DNA of 64,000 nucleotides from Flammeovirga yaeyamensis (GTDB lineage: Bacteria > Bacteroidota > Bacteroidia > Cytophagales > Flammeovirgaceae). The stretch is from positions 2,837,501 through 2,901,500 of the forward strand of contig NZ_CP076132.1 in NCBI RefSeq assembly GCF_018736045.1, written 5' to 3'. The notes below the pieces were generated by a model that made no database searches, was not told where the DNA came from, and saw nothing but the letters and a program-made list of their open reading frames with translations. Below, one piece after another: positions 62,577-64,000 of this stretch. Position 1 is the stretch's first letter, and each line of letters opens with the position of its first letter. The position numbers and the translations under genes were made by a program.

Positions 62577-64000
62577 ATGTCAATTCAACAGGAAGTTGAA
62601 AAATTTAACCCATCAAGGGATCGTGTAGAAGGATATTATTCTGAAAGTTATAAAAGAATTGACCGCAGTATGCAAGTTACTTTATTAAGTATGTTTGTAT
62701 TGGCGTTAGGTTTATCTTTTGAAACTGGTAAGTGGATTATTGCTTTGGGTTTAGCAACAGCTAGTACAATCTCTTACTTTATACTTTTATATAATAGCAG
62801 CAGTTCTACCTCTCCGAGGTATATTCTTGCATTTACTTTTTATCTATTTCAGGTACAATATTTAGTTGTTTCTCCTAATATTCCTTTTGCTCAATTTGCT
62901 TTTTTTGGGGTAATGACATTGCTGACCATGTATCAGAGTTGGTCGGTACTTACACTCTATTTTATTCTAACAGTAATGACCTACATCTCATTAGTGCTTC
63001 TTGGTACTGATATGTGGTTAACCACTTTATTGTATGAAAGCTTAGAGAATAAATCTTATCATGGTTTTGTATCAATTCCTTTAATTACTTTCTTTTATTT
63101 TGGCACCTGTTTATACATTTCTGAGAACCTCAAAAAACAAGCTTACAGAAATGCTCGTTATGCTATCTTCTTAGAAGATCAAATGCATATTGAAGAAAAT
63201 ACTAAACTCGCTCAAGATATTGCTAATGGGAAACTGTACGAAAAGTACGATATCTTCGAAAACGATATACTAGGTAACTTATTGATCAGCATGAGAGATC
63301 AAGTTAGAGAGCAAAAAGAAAGTGTTGAAAAACAAGGTTGGATTGCCTCAGGTTTATCATCTATTAGTGAATTACTTTTATCTGTGAAAGATATCAAAAA
63401 GCTAAGTACCAAAACCTTAAGAGAGATAACAGAATATATGCAAGCTACTTTAGGTGCTTTTTACCTTTATGATAAAGAAAATGACAATTTAGTCGTGACT
63501 GCTTGCTATAGTCAACATAGAAGAAAAAAAATCGGCGATACTTATAACGTAGGTGAAGGACAAGTTGGAGAGGTTTATTTAAAAAACTCCCCTACTTTAA
63601 TTCATGAGATACCTGAAGATTATGTCCCTATAAATTCGGGATTAGGGGAAGCAAAACCTAAAAACGTATTTATCGTTCCTTTATCAATTAAGAATGATGT
63701 AGTAGGTGTTATTGAAGTAGCATCTTTAAGAGAATTTTCATTTGAAGAAAAATCCCTTCTAACTGAGATTGCTCCTTCTATTGCCTTAACGATCAGAACA
63801 ATTCAATCAACTTTAAAAACGAATGAGCTTTTTGAAGAAGCTCAGAAAACTAATGAAACTTTAGTTTCTAAGGAAGAGTCATTAAAAGAGAATATGTTCT
63901 TGCTTCAGGAAGCCAAGAATCAGATGGAAGTAAAGCAGCAGCAATTAGAAAATCAAGAGGAAGAAAGTCTATTGTTCTTTGAACGTGCTTTAGATGCCAT
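62577..64000 (+). CDS. Membrane sensor with GAF domain, C-terminus outside window
   Basis: The frame is open from ATG 62577 to the window end (474 complete codons), 29 bases after the DUF4249 stop. Residues about 32-190 contain five or six hydrophobic helices, then a HAMP-like linker (LAQDIANGKLYEKYDIF), a GAF domain (about 270-400, TLGAFYLYDKENDNLVVT, VGEGQVGEVYL, NVFIVPLSIKNDVVGVIEVA) and a coiled coil rich in Glu and Gln. The output domain lies beyond the window; in this organism a SpoIIE phosphatase, PAS-kinase or cyclase is possible. Confidence 0.82.
   Translation, partial: MSIQQEVEKFNPSRDRVEGYYSESYKRIDRSMQVTLLSMFVLALGLSFETGKWIIALGLATASTISYFILLYNSSSSTSPRYILAFTFYLFQVQYLVVSPNIPFAQFAFFGVMTLLTMYQSWSVLTLYFILTVMTYISLVLLGTDMWLTTLLYESLENKSYHGFVSIPLITFFYFGTCLYISENLKKQAYRNARYAIFLEDQMHIEENTKLAQDIANGKLYEKYDIFENDILGNLLISMRDQVREQKESVEKQGWIASGLSSISELLLSVKDIKKLSTKTLREITEYMQATLGAFYLYDKENDNLVVTACYSQHRRKKIGDTYNVGEGQVGEVYLKNSPTLIHEIPEDYVPINSGLGEAKPKNVFIVPLSIKNDVVGVIEVASLREFSFEEKSLLTEIAPSIALTIRTIQSTLKTNELFEEAQKTNETLVSKEESLKENMFLLQEAKNQMEVKQQQLENQEEESLLFFERALDA

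Noticed and set aside
1-64000. tRNA, rRNA, CRISPR arrays, insertion sequences, prophage or integrase genes
   Set aside because: I looked for T-loop sequences, regular spaced repeats, transposase motifs and attachment-type duplications next to gene ends and found none.

Overview
The window is a gene-dense, AT-rich stretch of a Bacteroidota chromosome. I place it in the Cytophagales, close to Flammeovirga-like marine gliders, by gene content rather than by any database search. The evidence is promoter elements of the TTG-N19-TAnnTTTG type, DUF4834, DUF4249 and DUF2061 proteins, a fused E1 alpha/beta 2-oxoacid dehydrogenase, a TonB-dependent receptor with a carboxypeptidase-like N-terminal domain, and several SpoIIE-type phosphatases joined to membrane or TPR sensor modules. 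I see no rRNA, tRNA, CRISPR array, prophage or insertion sequence.

Layout: 1-0.8 kb holds the tail of a YceI-like protein and a small membrane protein. 0.8-3.4 kb is a minus-strand miaA plus two tandem DUF4184 membrane proteins. 3.4-9.3 kb carries a membrane SpoIIE phosphatase, a MltF-like lytic transglycosylase and the fused E1 enzyme. 9.5-13.7 kb is a minus-strand operon menA-TPR-xseA-xseB-lolE-like permease. 13.8-15.1 kb has a sirtuin and a SiaC-like DUF1987 protein. 15.1-21.6 kb has a secreted unknown, an FKBP isomerase, a PspC/GIN membrane protein, a coiled-coil protein and an LEA-like lipoprotein. 21.7-24.9 kb encodes an unusual Npt-like transporter/HEAT/cyclic-nucleotide-binding fusion.

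25.2-33.8 kb is a four-gene minus-strand locus for taking apart N-linked glycoproteins: glycosylasparaginase, GH92, GH20 and a second GH92. 34.1-40.3 kb is housekeeping: acyl-CoA carboxylase beta, rpsF-rpsR-rplI, a CobW GTPase, a GMP reductase-like enzyme and mreB. 40.6-43.0 kb pairs an unrecognised four-repeat protein with a SiaB-like kinase and SiaC-like phosphoprotein. 43.0-46.3 kb has cvfB, truC, a DUF4834 protein, DUF445 and maf. 46.3-49.8 kb is a secreted WD40-caspase protein translated just ahead of maf. 50.4-51.4 kb is a small accessory pair, one with an AP2 domain and a decayed HNH-like region. 51.4-64 kb has a TPR-SpoIIE phosphatase, half a transketolase, GSCFA, a PafA-type phosphatase, glpD, a TonB receptor/DUF4249 pair and the start of a membrane GAF sensor.

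The most coherent regulatory theme is a possible SiaABC-type partner-switching network: two SpoIIE phosphatases (3459 and 51449), one SiaB-like kinase (42375) and two SiaC-like substrates (14647 and 41978). The best candidates for undescribed elements are the four-repeat protein at 40565-41908, the nested hairpin at 9361-9405, and the intercistronic hairpin at 30481-30542.
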